Positions 1 to 6,990 of a DNA stretch of 28,260 nt are shown here, one piece after another (positions within the stretch are counted from its first letter, which is position 1; every line of letters begins with the position of its first letter). The DNA is taken from contig WAMH01000139.1 in NCBI GenBank assembly GCA_015522395.1, positions 1-28,260 of the forward strand, written 5' to 3'. Source of the DNA: Thermococcus sp. GTDB lineage: Archaea > Methanobacteriota_B > Thermococci > Thermococcales > Thermococcaceae. A program made the position numbers and the translations under genes. The notes beneath the pieces are model-generated. The model saw only the letters and a program-made list of their open reading frames with translations. It was not told the origin of the DNA and made no database searches.

Positions 1-10
1 AGGTGCGGTC

Positions 11-1057
11 ATGAAGTTCATTGTGAAAACGCAGAGGGGAATGGAGGGTGTTGCCGCCAACTACATCCGCGAGGCCCTTCCCGATTCCAGTGTTTGGCCC
101 GCTCCAATGGGCTACTACGGGCTTGTGGTGGTTGAGAGCGACGATAAAAACGCGATGGAGAAGATCCTTGAGATTCCGGAGGTGGAGAGGGTTATCCCCG
201 TCTTGGTAGAGGTCCCGGCTGAACTTGACGCGATAGTGGAAACCGCCGAAAAGATAGCGCCGCTCATAGGCGAGAACGAGACCTTCGCCGTCAAGACGAA
301 GAGACGTGGAAAGCACGGCTTTTCAAGCCTCGACGTTAACAGGAGCCTTGGTGCGAGGGTTCAGGAGCTGACTGGGGCGGATGTAAACCTCAGCTGGCCG
401 GACAAGGTAGTCCAGGTCGAGATAATCGGCGATAAAGCTTACATATCGGTTCTGCCCGGCGAGGAGTTCAGGAAGTTCACGCCGGACAAGATCAACGCCA
501 GAAAGCTCTTCCGCAAGCTGACGATAGTCCAGATGCCCTACTGGGGCGATTATAAGGCCTGCCGCTCCTTTGGCGAGAAGATAGGCAGGGCCGCTCAGGC
601 CTTCGAGGTCAAGGAGCTTATCATAGCCCCCAAGGAGAAGATGAACGCCTTTGAGGTCATGGAGTTCCTGAGGGGTGTAAAGACGGGCCAGGAGAGCCGC
701 TTCAGAATCCAGCGCGAGGCGTACCCCTGGAAGGTTGAGAGGGTTCCAGTTTCCCTCTGGGACCTCAACCAGGTGGTCAGGGACAGGAGGAGGGGCAAGA
801 GGGTTCTGATAATCACCGACCCCAAGGGGCCAACGCTGGCGGAGGTCAAAGAAAAGCTCGCCAGGGATATGTTCAGCGCCAAGGAGGTGGTTGTCTTCAT
901 CGGCTCCCGTGAGGGCATTCCGCGGGGACTCTTCCGCTTCGCGGACTACGTGGTTGACCTAGCGCCGTACATGACGTTTGCCACCGAACACGGGATTCCG
1001 GCCGCGCTGGTTTCCCTGTGGGAGGTTTACGAGGAGTACCTAAGGGAAAAGGGGTGA
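11..1057 (+). CDS. THUMP-domain SPOUT-family RNA methylase (COG1818-like)
   Basis: Predicted RNA methyltransferase of 348 residues. The first 165 residues or so look like a ferredoxin-like/THUMP RNA-binding unit (ETFAVKTKRRGKHGFSSLDVNRSLGARV, typical of THUMP). The region after about residue 170 has the alternating strand/helix pattern of a SPOUT domain, ending in a likely knot segment around VVDLAPYMTFATEHGIPAALVSLWEVYEEYL. The family is archaeal and usually annotated 'SPOUT family RNA methylase' or 'THUMP-domain RNA-binding protein'. A tRNA or rRNA substrate is likely, but the exact nucleotide is not known to me. The start ATG is preceded by AGGTGCGGTC, a good ribosome-binding site at the very edge of the window, so the promoter is out of view. 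A GGTGAGG/CCTCACC inverted repeat overlaps the stop codon (1053-1086). Confidence 0.85.
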   Translation: MKFIVKTQRGMEGVAANYIREALPDSSVWPAPMGYYGLVVVESDDKNAMEKILEIPEVERVIPVLVEVPAELDAIVETAEKIAPLIGENETFAVKTKRRGKHGFSSLDVNRSLGARVQELTGADVNLSWPDKVVQVEIIGDKAYISVLPGEEFRKFTPDKINARKLFRKLTIVQMPYWGDYKACRSFGEKIGRAAQAFEVKELIIAPKEKMNAFEVMEFLRGVKTGQESRFRIQREAYPWKVERVPVSLWDLNQVVRDRRRGKRVLIITDPKGPTLAEVKEKLARDMFSAKEVVVFIGSREGIPRGLFRFADYVVDLAPYMTFATEHGIPAALVSLWEVYEEYLREKG

Positions 1058-1117
1058 GGGCGTCGGTCCCTAAGGTCCTCCTCACCACTCAGCAATCCGC
1101 CGTCTCTTCATCCGCCC

Positions 1118-1831
1118 CTAAACGACGAGCGAGAAGACAAGCGCACCGAGAACGCCACCGGTCAGGGAAGCGAGAAAGTTCGTGGAGTTGTTGTCAGTTA
1201 TCCCCCTGTTCTCAAGCGTTGCCCCGATGAGGCTGTCCACGTTGACCCCTAACCATCCCCCTATCGTCACCGCGAGGAGCATCTGAACCGTGTGAGATGT
1301 CAGCGGGAGTGCGAACGGTGCCACCATCAGAGCACCCAGAAGTGCGAAGAACTCTCCCGCCAAGGAAACTGCACCGTTGGTTCCGGGCCTTGCCGGCCGT
1401 AGGCTGGTTATGAGGCGGGGGATTTTCCCGAAAACCTTCCCGAGTTCGCTCGCCAAGGTGTCGCCGTTGGCCGTTGCTATTGATGCAAAGGTGGCCGCCC
1501 AGAACGTGTCGCGATGGACGAGGTACTCTACCGTGAGGAATATAGCCGCCGCGAGGCCGTTTCCCAGGACGTTATCCCAGCTTCTTATCCCTCCCCTCTC
1601 TTGGGCGGCCTTCAGCTTGACCTTGTAGTTAAAGCGGTACTTGGTCGCGAGAACGCCCGCAACCACGAACGTTAGCATGGCAAGGAAGGGATAAACCCCG
1701 CCCAGTTCTATGATCAGCAGTCCCAGGGCTGCCGCCGCCAGCGAACCCTTCGCATCGAGGGCCTTCAGACGGTATGAACCGAGGCCGAGTAAAGAGATTA
1801 CTGCCACGTCCACTGCCAACCTCTCGATCAT
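1118..1831 (-). CDS. DUF92 / TIGR00297 family integral membrane protein
   Basis: A hydrophobic protein of 237 residues with about six membrane segments. It carries the family's conserved polar stretches: RGGIRSWDNVLGNG, ATANGDTLASELGKVFGK and the LRPARPGTNGAVSLAG loop, which are hallmarks of DUF92. Plant and cyanobacterial members (VTE6) act as phytyl-phosphate kinases. In archaea the role is unproven, and a prenyl-phosphate kinase function in isoprenoid salvage would be inference. I place the start at the ATG giving MIERLAVD because GGTGGAAGAG sits just before it; a GTG three codons upstream is the alternative. The gene is convergent with the SPOUT methylase and reads away from the Lrp-type regulator. 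Confidence 0.85.
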   Translation of the reverse strand: MIERLAVDVAVISLLGLGSYRLKALDAKGSLAAAALGLLIIELGGVYPFLAMLTFVVAGVLATKYRFNYKVKLKAAQERGGIRSWDNVLGNGLAAAIFLTVEYLVHRDTFWAATFASIATANGDTLASELGKVFGKIPRLITSLRPARPGTNGAVSLAGEFFALLGALMVAPFALPLTSHTVQMLLAVTIGGWLGVNVDSLIGATLENRGITDNNSTNFLASLTGGVLGALVFSLVV

Positions 1832-1910
1832 CTCTTCCACCTTATAACGGGGGCTCTAAAAGGCACTTATTACTCTTTCCCTCGACGGCTGACGAATGAA
1901 AGAAAGGGGA

Positions 1911-2360
1911 TCAAAGAACTTCAAACTTCACCGTCTCGGTAACAAATGTTATGTCAAGCTTATCGATTCCGGGTATCCTCCTTGAAACCTCGGAGATTAT
2001 CCTCTCGAGCTCCTTCATGTCCTTGGGACCGACTATGTGCAGGACGAGGTTGTGGGAACCGAGGGATCTCTGGATGACCTTGATATTCTCGTCCTCCATG
2101 AGCTTGGGGATTATCTCGTCGAGGTTGGTCGTGGGCTTGACCGTCACGCCGAGTATGACGTGGACGTAGCCGAGGGCGTCGTAGTCTGGTATCACCGTGT
2201 ACTTCTTTATGACACCGTTCTTTTCGAGGCGCTCCATCCTTCTCGATACTCTCTGTCTCGTGGTTCCGAGTGTCTCCGCGAGCTCCTTGTAAGTGAGCCT
2301 CGCGTTCTTCGACAGGAGTTTCATTATGCGCATGTCAATGCCGGTTACCTTATTGGACAT
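1911..2360 (-). CDS. Lrp/AsnC family transcriptional regulator
   Basis: 149 residues: an N-terminal winged helix-turn-helix (IDMRIMKLLSKNARLTYKELAETLGTTRQRVSRRMERLEKNGVIKKYTVIPDY, about residues 7-58) followed by an alpha/beta RAM effector domain (about 65-145). This is the complete Lrp/AsnC architecture, expected to form octamers or dimers that bind DNA and sense amino acids or related metabolites. The ligand cannot be read from sequence. The ATG chosen gives MSNKVTGIDMR: the longer reading would begin inside GGAGGTGGTG, which is clearly the ribosome-binding site. A TATA box lies at 2398-2407, with the transcript start expected near 2376. The gene stands alone on its transcript, so its targets may be itself or distant genes. 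Confidence 0.93.
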   Translation of the reverse strand: MSNKVTGIDMRIMKLLSKNARLTYKELAETLGTTRQRVSRRMERLEKNGVIKKYTVIPDYDALGYVHVILGVTVKPTTNLDEIIPKLMEDENIKVIQRSLGSHNLVLHIVGPKDMKELERIISEVSRRIPGIDKLDITFVTETVKFEVL

Positions 2361-2397
2361 TTTCACCACCTCCATTGCCCTCCAACTTGAACACGTC

Positions 2398-2407
2398 GTT
2401 ATAAAAA
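2398..2407 (-). promoter_or_regulatory. TATA box of the Lrp/AsnC regulator gene
   Basis: TTTTTATAAC on the minus strand, about 26 bases before the expected transcript start and about 40 bases before the ATG, in the gap after the MazG gene. Confidence 0.65.
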
Positions 2408-2459
2408 TGTTTCCCTTTTCCCGGCACTGGAGAACGTTAGGTTACCCAAATGGGACACT

Positions 2460-2765
2460 CTACGTGCTAGTAGGCTTTTCCCACCTCCGGGAGTCCCTTG
2501 AACGGTACTTCTCGATGCTCTCTTCAAGGGCCTCCAGCAGGTCAACATCGTAGTGGTTGGCTATGCAGGAGAGAGCAAAGAGAACGTCTCCAAGCTCTTC
2601 CCTCAGCTTCTTCCCGTTTCCTTCCCTTTTAACTCCCTCCATTCCGAGTATCTCCCTGGAGAGCTCGCCGACCTCCTCCATCAGGGCCGCGAGCATCTCC
2701 GTTGGTCCCCAGTAGCCTCCGAACTCCCTTATGAGCTCGTCCACCTTTCTTTGATGTTCGTTCAT
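2460..2765 (-). CDS. MazG-like nucleotide pyrophosphohydrolase
   Basis: 101 residues with the all-alpha MazG signature: E30-E31-xx-E34 in MEEVGELSRE and E57-xx-D60 in EELGDVLF, the four acidic residues that hold the magnesium ions. These small archaeal enzymes hydrolyse non-canonical or excess NTPs/dNTPs to NMP and pyrophosphate, giving nucleotide-pool housecleaning. The exact substrate is not deducible. The start ATG overlaps the stop of the upstream ArsR gene (ATGA), so the two are co-translated. The pairing suggests that MazG output is switched by the ArsR sensor. Confidence 0.88.
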   Translation of the reverse strand: MNEHQRKVDELIREFGGYWGPTEMLAALMEEVGELSREILGMEGVKREGNGKKLREELGDVLFALSCIANHYDVDLLEALEESIEKYRSRDSRRWEKPTST

Positions 2766-3145
2766 TCACCCATCAGCTCCCCAGAGAGCAGTTCAAGGTG
2801 CTTTCTTAGAACCTCCTCGTTGGTTCTGTAGAAGTGCATCTTGCCCTCCTTGCGGGACTCTATTAGGTTCACCGACTTCAGCGTGCGCAGGTGATGGCTT
2901 ATGAGTGTCTGGTCCTGCTCCAGGGCGGCGGAGATTATGCAGACGCAGAGCCACCTGCCGCGGAGCATCTTGAGTATCTTCAGTCTTATCGGATTCGAGA
3001 GGGCCTTGAGGAACCGGACGGTCTCCTCGTTGACTTCCGTGTTTATCTCCGCATCGACGTCCAGTATGCCGCAGTTCTCGCTGCACCTCGCCACGGTTTT
3101 CCTCTGTTTCTCGTTGAGCTTATTCAGCACGTCACCAACCTTCAT
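2762..3145 (-). CDS. ArsR/SmtB family winged-helix regulator with Cys metal-site candidates
   Basis: 127 residues. The core at about 38-115 is an ArsR-type winged helix (ETVRFLKALSNPIRLKILKMLRG, then the recognition region QDQTLISHHLRTLKSVNLIESRKEGKMHFYR). It carries CVC (C67, C69) at the position where arsenic/metal sensors have their alpha-3 site, and a CxxxC pair (C21, C25) in an N-terminal extension. This suggests a thiol-liganded metal(loid) or redox sensor. I choose the ATG giving MKVGDVLNK, with GGTG nearby; a GTG three codons upstream is possible. The promoter contains a CCGTACGG palindrome between the TATA box and the expected transcript start, so autorepression is likely. It is the first gene of an operon with MazG. 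Confidence 0.9.
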   Translation of the reverse strand: MKVGDVLNKLNEKQRKTVARCSENCGILDVDAEINTEVNEETVRFLKALSNPIRLKILKMLRGRWLCVCIISAALEQDQTLISHHLRTLKSVNLIESRKEGKMHFYRTNEEVLRKHLELLSGELMGE

Positions 3146-3161
3146 GCCGAACACCCACAGT

Positions 3162-3169
3162 CCGTACGG
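3162..3169. promoter_or_regulatory. Candidate ArsR operator (CCGTACGG palindrome)
   Basis: A perfect 8-base palindrome lies between the TATA box (3176-3184) and the expected transcript start (about 3154) of the ArsR-MazG operon. A bound dimer there would block transcription initiation. Imperfect ACA/TGT arms flank it. Assignment as the regulator's own site is inference. Confidence 0.4.
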
Positions 3170-3175
3170 TATTGT

Positions 3176-3184
3176 CCTTTTAAG
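3176..3184 (-). promoter_or_regulatory. TATA box of the ArsR-MazG operon
   Basis: CTTAAAAGG on the minus strand, about 35 bases before the chosen ATG and directly next to the CCGTACGG palindrome. Confidence 0.65.
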
Positions 3185-3207
3185 AATTTCACATGAAGGG
3201 TGGTTGC

Positions 3208-3579
3208 TCAGTCCACCACCTCTATCCTCACGGGATTACCGTTGCTCAGATAGGCCCTGACGTCGTCTTCGGTGAAGGGGTACGCGATTATCAGGTGAAC
3301 GCCCCCGAACTTCGAGAAGAAGTGGAGATCAGCCCGGGACGGCCAGGGACTCGGACTAGGGTGGGAGTGAACGGTTCCCTTTATGTTCTCGTCGTAGGGA
3401 AGCATCCAGAGGTCGAAAAAGGCGGAGGTGGTTCCGAAATGGGGATTCGGTGCCAGAAGGACCTCCTCGAAGACACCGTTCTTCTCCCTCAGAAAACCAG
3501 CGAACTCGTTTGGGTAGAAGTCACGCGCCAGCTCCAGGAGGTACTCTAACAGTTCGCGTCGTATCCTCACCACGTTCAT
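3208..3579 (-). CDS. JAMM/MPN+ metallopeptidase (Mov34/PAD-1 family, desampylase-like)
   Basis: 123 residues, a single JAB1/MPN+ domain with the whole zinc-protease motif: E25 in NEFAGFL, H71-S-H73-P, then S81 and D84 in HSHPxxxxxxSRADL. Archaeal proteins of this size remove ubiquitin-like SAMP modifiers from targets; related bacterial enzymes cleave isopeptide or cysteine-adduct bonds. Desampylase is the likeliest role but the substrate is not proven by sequence. The ribosome-binding site is GGGTGAAAAG before ATG. The gene follows RidA after only 28 bases with no TATA box, so it is probably the last gene of the DUF2666-RidA-JAMM transcript. Confidence 0.9.
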   Translation of the reverse strand: MNVVRIRRELLEYLLELARDFYPNEFAGFLREKNGVFEEVLLAPNPHFGTTSAFFDLWMLPYDENIKGTVHSHPSPSPWPSRADLHFFSKFGGVHLIIAYPFTEDDVRAYLSNGNPVRIEVVD

Positions 3580-3607
3580 CTTTTCACCCTCGCAGTCTCA
3601 AAAAAGA

Positions 3608-3991
3608 TCAGAGGGCGGCGATGGCCTCTATCTCCACGGCCACGCCCTTCGGAAGGTTTGAGACCTCCACAACAGCCCTGGCCGGTTTCGAAGTCGAGAA
3701 ATACCTCTCGTAGACCTCGTTGAACCTCGTGTAGTCCTTTATGTTCCTGAGGTAAGCCGTAACCTTGACGACGTTCTCGGCGCTTCCGCCGGCGGCTTTG
3801 ACGATCTCCAGGAGGTTTCTTATAGCCCGATCGGCCTGCTTCTCTATCGGGCCTTCCACGAGCTCTCCGCTCTCAGGATCGATGGGTATCTGACCCGAGA
3901 CGAAGAGCAGTCTTCCTTCCGCAATTACGCCCTGGCTGTAGGGGCCTATTGGAGCCGGGGCGTTTTCCGTGAAAACGACCTCCTTCCTCAT
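3608..3991 (-). CDS. RidA family enamine/imine deaminase
   Basis: 127 residues, full length for the YjgF/YER057c/UK114 family, with the catalytic arginine R105 (KPARAVVEV) and E120 at the same numbering as in bacterial RidA, plus the conserved N-terminal PIGPYSQG. The trimeric enzyme hydrolyses reactive 2-aminoacrylate and related enamines formed by PLP enzymes, protecting other PLP proteins. GGAGGTGAAAAC precedes the ATG. No TATA box is evident in the 74 bases upstream, which instead hold a C/D-box-like RNA, so the gene is probably read through from DUF2666. The JAMM peptidase gene follows. Confidence 0.95.
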   Translation of the reverse strand: MRKEVVFTENAPAPIGPYSQGVIAEGRLLFVSGQIPIDPESGELVEGPIEKQADRAIRNLLEIVKAAGGSAENVVKVTAYLRNIKDYTRFNEVYERYFSTSKPARAVVEVSNLPKGVAVEIEAIAAL

Positions 3992-4006
3992 GTTTTCACC
4001 TCCAAA

Positions 4007-4059
4007 TCAGCGAAGCGAAGAGTCCTCATCGTTCCCTCGGGTGTCCTCGGCCTCATCAT
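4007..4059 (-). ncRNA. Candidate C/D box guide sRNA between DUF2666 and ridA
   Basis: Minus strand, in order: box C AUGAUGA (4059-4053), a 12-base guide (4052-4041), D' CCGA (4040-4037, one change from CUGA), a 4-base spacer, C' ACGAUGA (4032-4026, one change), a 15-base guide (4025-4011), box D CUGA (4010-4007). The spacing fits archaeal 2'-O-methylation guides. Against it, there is no obvious terminal stem and no dedicated TATA box; it starts just after the DUF2666 stop codon and would have to be processed from that transcript. Confidence 0.45.
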
Positions 4060-4065
4060 CTCCAC

Positions 4066-4869
4066 TCACTTCTTTTCTAGGTACTTCTCCAGACTCTTAG
4101 CCGGGACGTCCAGAGGGAGACCTATCTTCTCGAGGGCCTTCCGCAGGGCGTAGACCCGGGCGTGCTCGGCGAACCCTTCCGGCGCGTAGTCATCGGCCGG
4201 GAAGCGCTGGAGCGCCTCAACAACGTCCCTTATACCTGCTTTTTTGACCTTCTTCGGCCCGCCGAGGTAATCGGTTATACCCTCCACGTCTATTCCTGCG
4301 TAAACCGGTATCTTTAAGGTGATGCTCTCGTTTATGCTCGCGAGGAGCCTTGCCACGTCCGCCATTGGCGTCTTGTCGTCGATTATAAGCCTCTTCACGA
4401 CCCTCCACGGGGTTGCGGCTGTTTTGACGTGGAACGCGACGAAGTTGATGTGGTCCTCCCTGTAGGGGAGCTCTGTTTTGACATCCTTGATTACGCCGTC
4501 CGGGTACTCGACGGAAACCTTCTTTGAGAGCACTGCCCGAACGAGGAGTGCCTTTGCAACGTCTACCAGCAACTTTCTCAGCTTTCTGTCCTCTTCATGA
4601 ACCAGAGCACCGAGTTTTCTGGCCGTTCCTGTGGACTTAAGCGTGATCACTGCGTCGGCAAGTTCCAGATCATCGAACTCGCGAGCGAGGGCAGTTATCC
4701 CCTCGACGTTCATGACATCTTTGAGGTACAGGGGTATCCTGTGGTTGACGGTGTTGGCTACCCTCCCGAGGAAACGGGCTATCCCTTCTCCCTCCATGTC
4801 CTTCAGCTTCTCGGCGACCGTCCACTCGCCGTGTTTGGCCGTGAATACTATGCCCTCCTGAACCTTCAT
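4066..4869 (-). CDS. DUF2666-like protein with two internal repeats
   Basis: 267 residues, soluble, of unknown function, matching my recollection of the euryarchaeal DUF2666 family. It is built from two related halves: residues about 4-62 (IVFTAKHGEWTVAEKL...RVANTVNHRIPLYL...VEGITALA) and about 135-200 (INFVAFHVKTAATPWRVVKRL...LASINESITLKIPVYAGIDVEGITDYL). Each half ends in the same 'xIPxY...VEGIT' motif. I chose the ATG giving MKVQEG because GGTGGTGAG precedes it and the TATA-like AAGCTAAATAG (near 4901-4911) would start the transcript near 4879, downstream of the alternative ATG at 4884. It probably leads the operon with RidA and the JAMM peptidase. No catalytic motif is recognisable. Confidence 0.7.
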   Translation of the reverse strand: MKVQEGIVFTAKHGEWTVAEKLKDMEGEGIARFLGRVANTVNHRIPLYLKDVMNVEGITALAREFDDLELADAVITLKSTGTARKLGALVHEEDRKLRKLLVDVAKALLVRAVLSKKVSVEYPDGVIKDVKTELPYREDHINFVAFHVKTAATPWRVVKRLIIDDKTPMADVARLLASINESITLKIPVYAGIDVEGITDYLGGPKKVKKAGIRDVVEALQRFPADDYAPEGFAEHARVYALRKALEKIGLPLDVPAKSLEKYLEKK

Positions 4870-4926
4870 CTCACCACCGACCATATTTGGATGGTGCTCT
4901 ATTTAGCTTTTTCCGCCCTCAAAAAA

Positions 4927-4935
4927 GTTATAAAT
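4927..4935 (+). promoter_or_regulatory. TATA box of lonB
   Basis: GTTATAAAT, about 50 bases before the lonB ATG, in the divergent gap shared with the DUF2666 gene. The expected transcript start is near 4957, leaving a leader of about 20 bases. Confidence 0.7.
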
Positions 4936-4978
4936 CACACGGCGAAAGCACCTTCAGAGTGAAGGAGAGGGAACAGAG

Positions 4979-6883
4979 ATGGGGGACGAGGAGAAGGTTA
5001 ACGAAACAGTGACCCCCAGGGAGTACGGCGAGAATCTGGAGCTGGGCGTTGAGTTTCGGACGACAGAGGAGATAAAGGTTCCCGAAAAGCTCATAGACCA
5101 GGTCATCGGTCAGGAACACGCCGTTGAGGTCATCAAGACGGCCGCCAATCAGAAGAGGCACGTGCTCCTCATAGGCGAGCCGGGAACCGGTAAGTCGATG
5201 CTCGGTCAGGCTATGGCTGAACTTCTACCCACCGAAGCCCTCGAGGACATACTCGTCTTCCCCAATCCGGAAGATGAGAACATGCCTAAGGTAAAGACCG
5301 TCCCGGCCTGCCAGGGCAGGAGGATAGTCGAGAAGTACCGCGAGAAGGCCAAGGGGCAGGAGAACATCAAGTCCTACATCCTGCTCTTCGTCATGTTCAC
5401 CGTCATGTTCGCCCTCTTCCTCCAGTTCTCGGCGACCACACTTCTTATGGGCCTCTTCGTCATAATCCTTACGATAATGGCGCTCTCCAACATGCGCCTC
5501 AAGAACTCCGTGATGGTTCCAAAACTCCTCGTTGACAACTGCGGCAGAACCAAGGCACCATTCATCGACGCGACCGGAGCACACGCGGGTGCTCTGCTCG
5601 GCGATGTCAGGCACGATCCGTTCCAGAGCGGCGGACTGGGAACGCCGGCCCACGAGAGGGTCGAGCCCGGAATGATACACCGCGCCCACAAGGGCGTCCT
5701 CTTCATCGACGAGATAGCGACGCTGAGCCTCAAAATGCAGCAGAGCCTCCTCACCGCGATGCAGGAAAAGAAGTTCCCGATAACCGGCCAGAGCGAGATG
5801 TCGAGCGGCGCCATGGTGAGAACCGAGCCTGTTCCGTGCGACTTCGTCCTCGTAGCTGCGGGGAACCTTGACACGATAGAGAAGATGCACCCCGCCCTAC
5901 GCTCGCGCATAAGGGGCTATGGTTACGAGGTATACATGAGGACGACTATGCCCGACACGATAGAGAACAGGAGAAAGCTCGTCCAGTTTGTTGCCCAGGA
6001 GGTTATAAGGGACGGCAAAATACCACACTTTACGAGGGATGCCGTTGAGGAGATCGTAAGAGAGGCCCAGAAGAGGGCAGGGAGGAAAGGCCACCTCACT
6101 CTCCGCCTTAGGGACCTCGGAGGTATCGTCAGGGCCGCAGGTGACATAGCCATCAAGAAGGGCAAGAAGTACGTTGAGAGGGAGGACGTGCTCGAGGCGA
6201 CCAAGATGGCAAAACCACTTGAGAAGCAGCTCGCCGACTGGTATATAGAGAACAAAAAGGAGTACCAAGTCATCAAGGTGGAAGGCGGAGAAGTGGGGAG
6301 GGTAAACGGCCTGGCGGTTATCGGGGAGCAGAGCGGTATAGTGCTTCCGATAGAGGCCGTCGTCGCACCAGCGGCGAGCAAGGAGGAAGGGAAGATAATC
6401 GTCACCGGAAAGCTTGGTGAGATAGCGAAGGAAGCAGTGCAGAACGTCTCCGCGATAATTAAGCGCTACAAGGGCGAGGACATAAGTAAATACGATATCC
6501 ACGTTCAGTTCCTCCAGACCTATGAGGGCGTCGAAGGCGATTCAGCGAGCATAAGCGTTGCCACCGCGGTCATTTCGGCCCTTGAGAACATACCGATAAG
6601 ACAGGACGTTGCCATGACAGGCTCTCTCAGCGTCCGCGGTGAGGTGCTGCCTATAGGTGGTGCAACCCCGAAGATCGAAGCGGCAATAGAGGCTGGCATA
6701 AAGACCGTCATCATCCCGAAGGCCAACGAGAAGGACGTCTTCCTCAGCAAGGACAAGGCCGAGAAAGTGGAGATCTTCCCTGTCGAGACGATCGACCAGG
6801 TGCTTGAGATAGCCCTCATGGAGGGCGAGGAGAAGCAGAGGCTCCTCGAACGCGTCAGGGAGGCCCTGCCTCTCTCCGTCTGA
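4979..6883 (+). CDS. lonB: Archaeal membrane-anchored ATP-dependent protease LonB
   Basis: 634 residues. An AAA+ module carries Walker A GEPGTGKS (66-73) and Walker B LFIDE (241-245). Two adjacent membrane segments (about 133-150 and 152-170) lie inside the AAA+ domain, as in all archaeal LonB. The C-terminal protease domain holds catalytic S522 (EGDSAS) and K565 (ATPKIEAAIEAG), 43 residues apart as in characterised archaeal Lon. The hexamer faces the cytoplasm from the inner leaflet and degrades unfolded and regulatory proteins using ATP. No intein interrupts the P-loop; I recall inteins in some Pyrococcus lon genes. AGAG/GGAG is the weak ribosome-binding signal. The gene is monocistronic with its own TATA box and a T-rich stretch downstream. 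Confidence 0.96.
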   Translation: MGDEEKVNETVTPREYGENLELGVEFRTTEEIKVPEKLIDQVIGQEHAVEVIKTAANQKRHVLLIGEPGTGKSMLGQAMAELLPTEALEDILVFPNPEDENMPKVKTVPACQGRRIVEKYREKAKGQENIKSYILLFVMFTVMFALFLQFSATTLLMGLFVIILTIMALSNMRLKNSVMVPKLLVDNCGRTKAPFIDATGAHAGALLGDVRHDPFQSGGLGTPAHERVEPGMIHRAHKGVLFIDEIATLSLKMQQSLLTAMQEKKFPITGQSEMSSGAMVRTEPVPCDFVLVAAGNLDTIEKMHPALRSRIRGYGYEVYMRTTMPDTIENRRKLVQFVAQEVIRDGKIPHFTRDAVEEIVREAQKRAGRKGHLTLRLRDLGGIVRAAGDIAIKKGKKYVEREDVLEATKMAKPLEKQLADWYIENKKEYQVIKVEGGEVGRVNGLAVIGEQSGIVLPIEAVVAPAASKEEGKIIVTGKLGEIAKEAVQNVSAIIKRYKGEDISKYDIHVQFLQTYEGVEGDSASISVATAVISALENIPIRQDVAMTGSLSVRGEVLPIGGATPKIEAAIEAGIKTVIIPKANEKDVFLSKDKAEKVEIFPVETIDQVLEIALMEGEEKQRLLERVREALPLSV

Positions 6884-6902
6884 ACGTTCCCTCTTTTCAC
6901 CC

Positions 6903-6911
6903 GGGCTTTTT
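6903..6911 (+). terminator. T-rich terminator candidate after lonB
   Basis: GGCTTTTTC, about 20 bases after the lonB stop, preceded by another short T tract at 6891-6897. Archaeal RNA polymerase releases at such T-rich stretches; no strong hairpin is present. Confidence 0.35.
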
Positions 6912-6947
6912 CACATCCCTTTTGAGTTCACATCTGTGTCCAGAAAT

Positions 6948-6957
6948 GCTTAAAAAA
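6948..6957 (+). promoter_or_regulatory. TATA box of the suf operon
   Basis: GCTTAAAAAA, with the transcript start expected near 6978, just before the GGAGGTGG ribosome-binding site. Confidence 0.7.
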
Positions 6958-6990
6958 CGTCCCATCCACGCTACCCATGGAGGTGGGATA

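Noticed and set aside
1053..1086. GGTGAGG/CCTCACC inverted repeat at the end of the SPOUT methylase gene.
   Set aside because: There is no T tract after it, no ACA motif, and only 7 pairs around a 20-base loop; it may be chance. Noted only in the gene entry.
1071..1125. Minus-strand GGATGAA...CTGA...GTGAGG, resembling C/D boxes.
   Set aside because: Box C does not match RUGAUGA and no convincing C' or second D box is present.
5174..5197. Possible intein insertion point in the Lon P-loop.
   Set aside because: The motif GEPGTGKS is continuous and the protein has normal length, so there is no intein.
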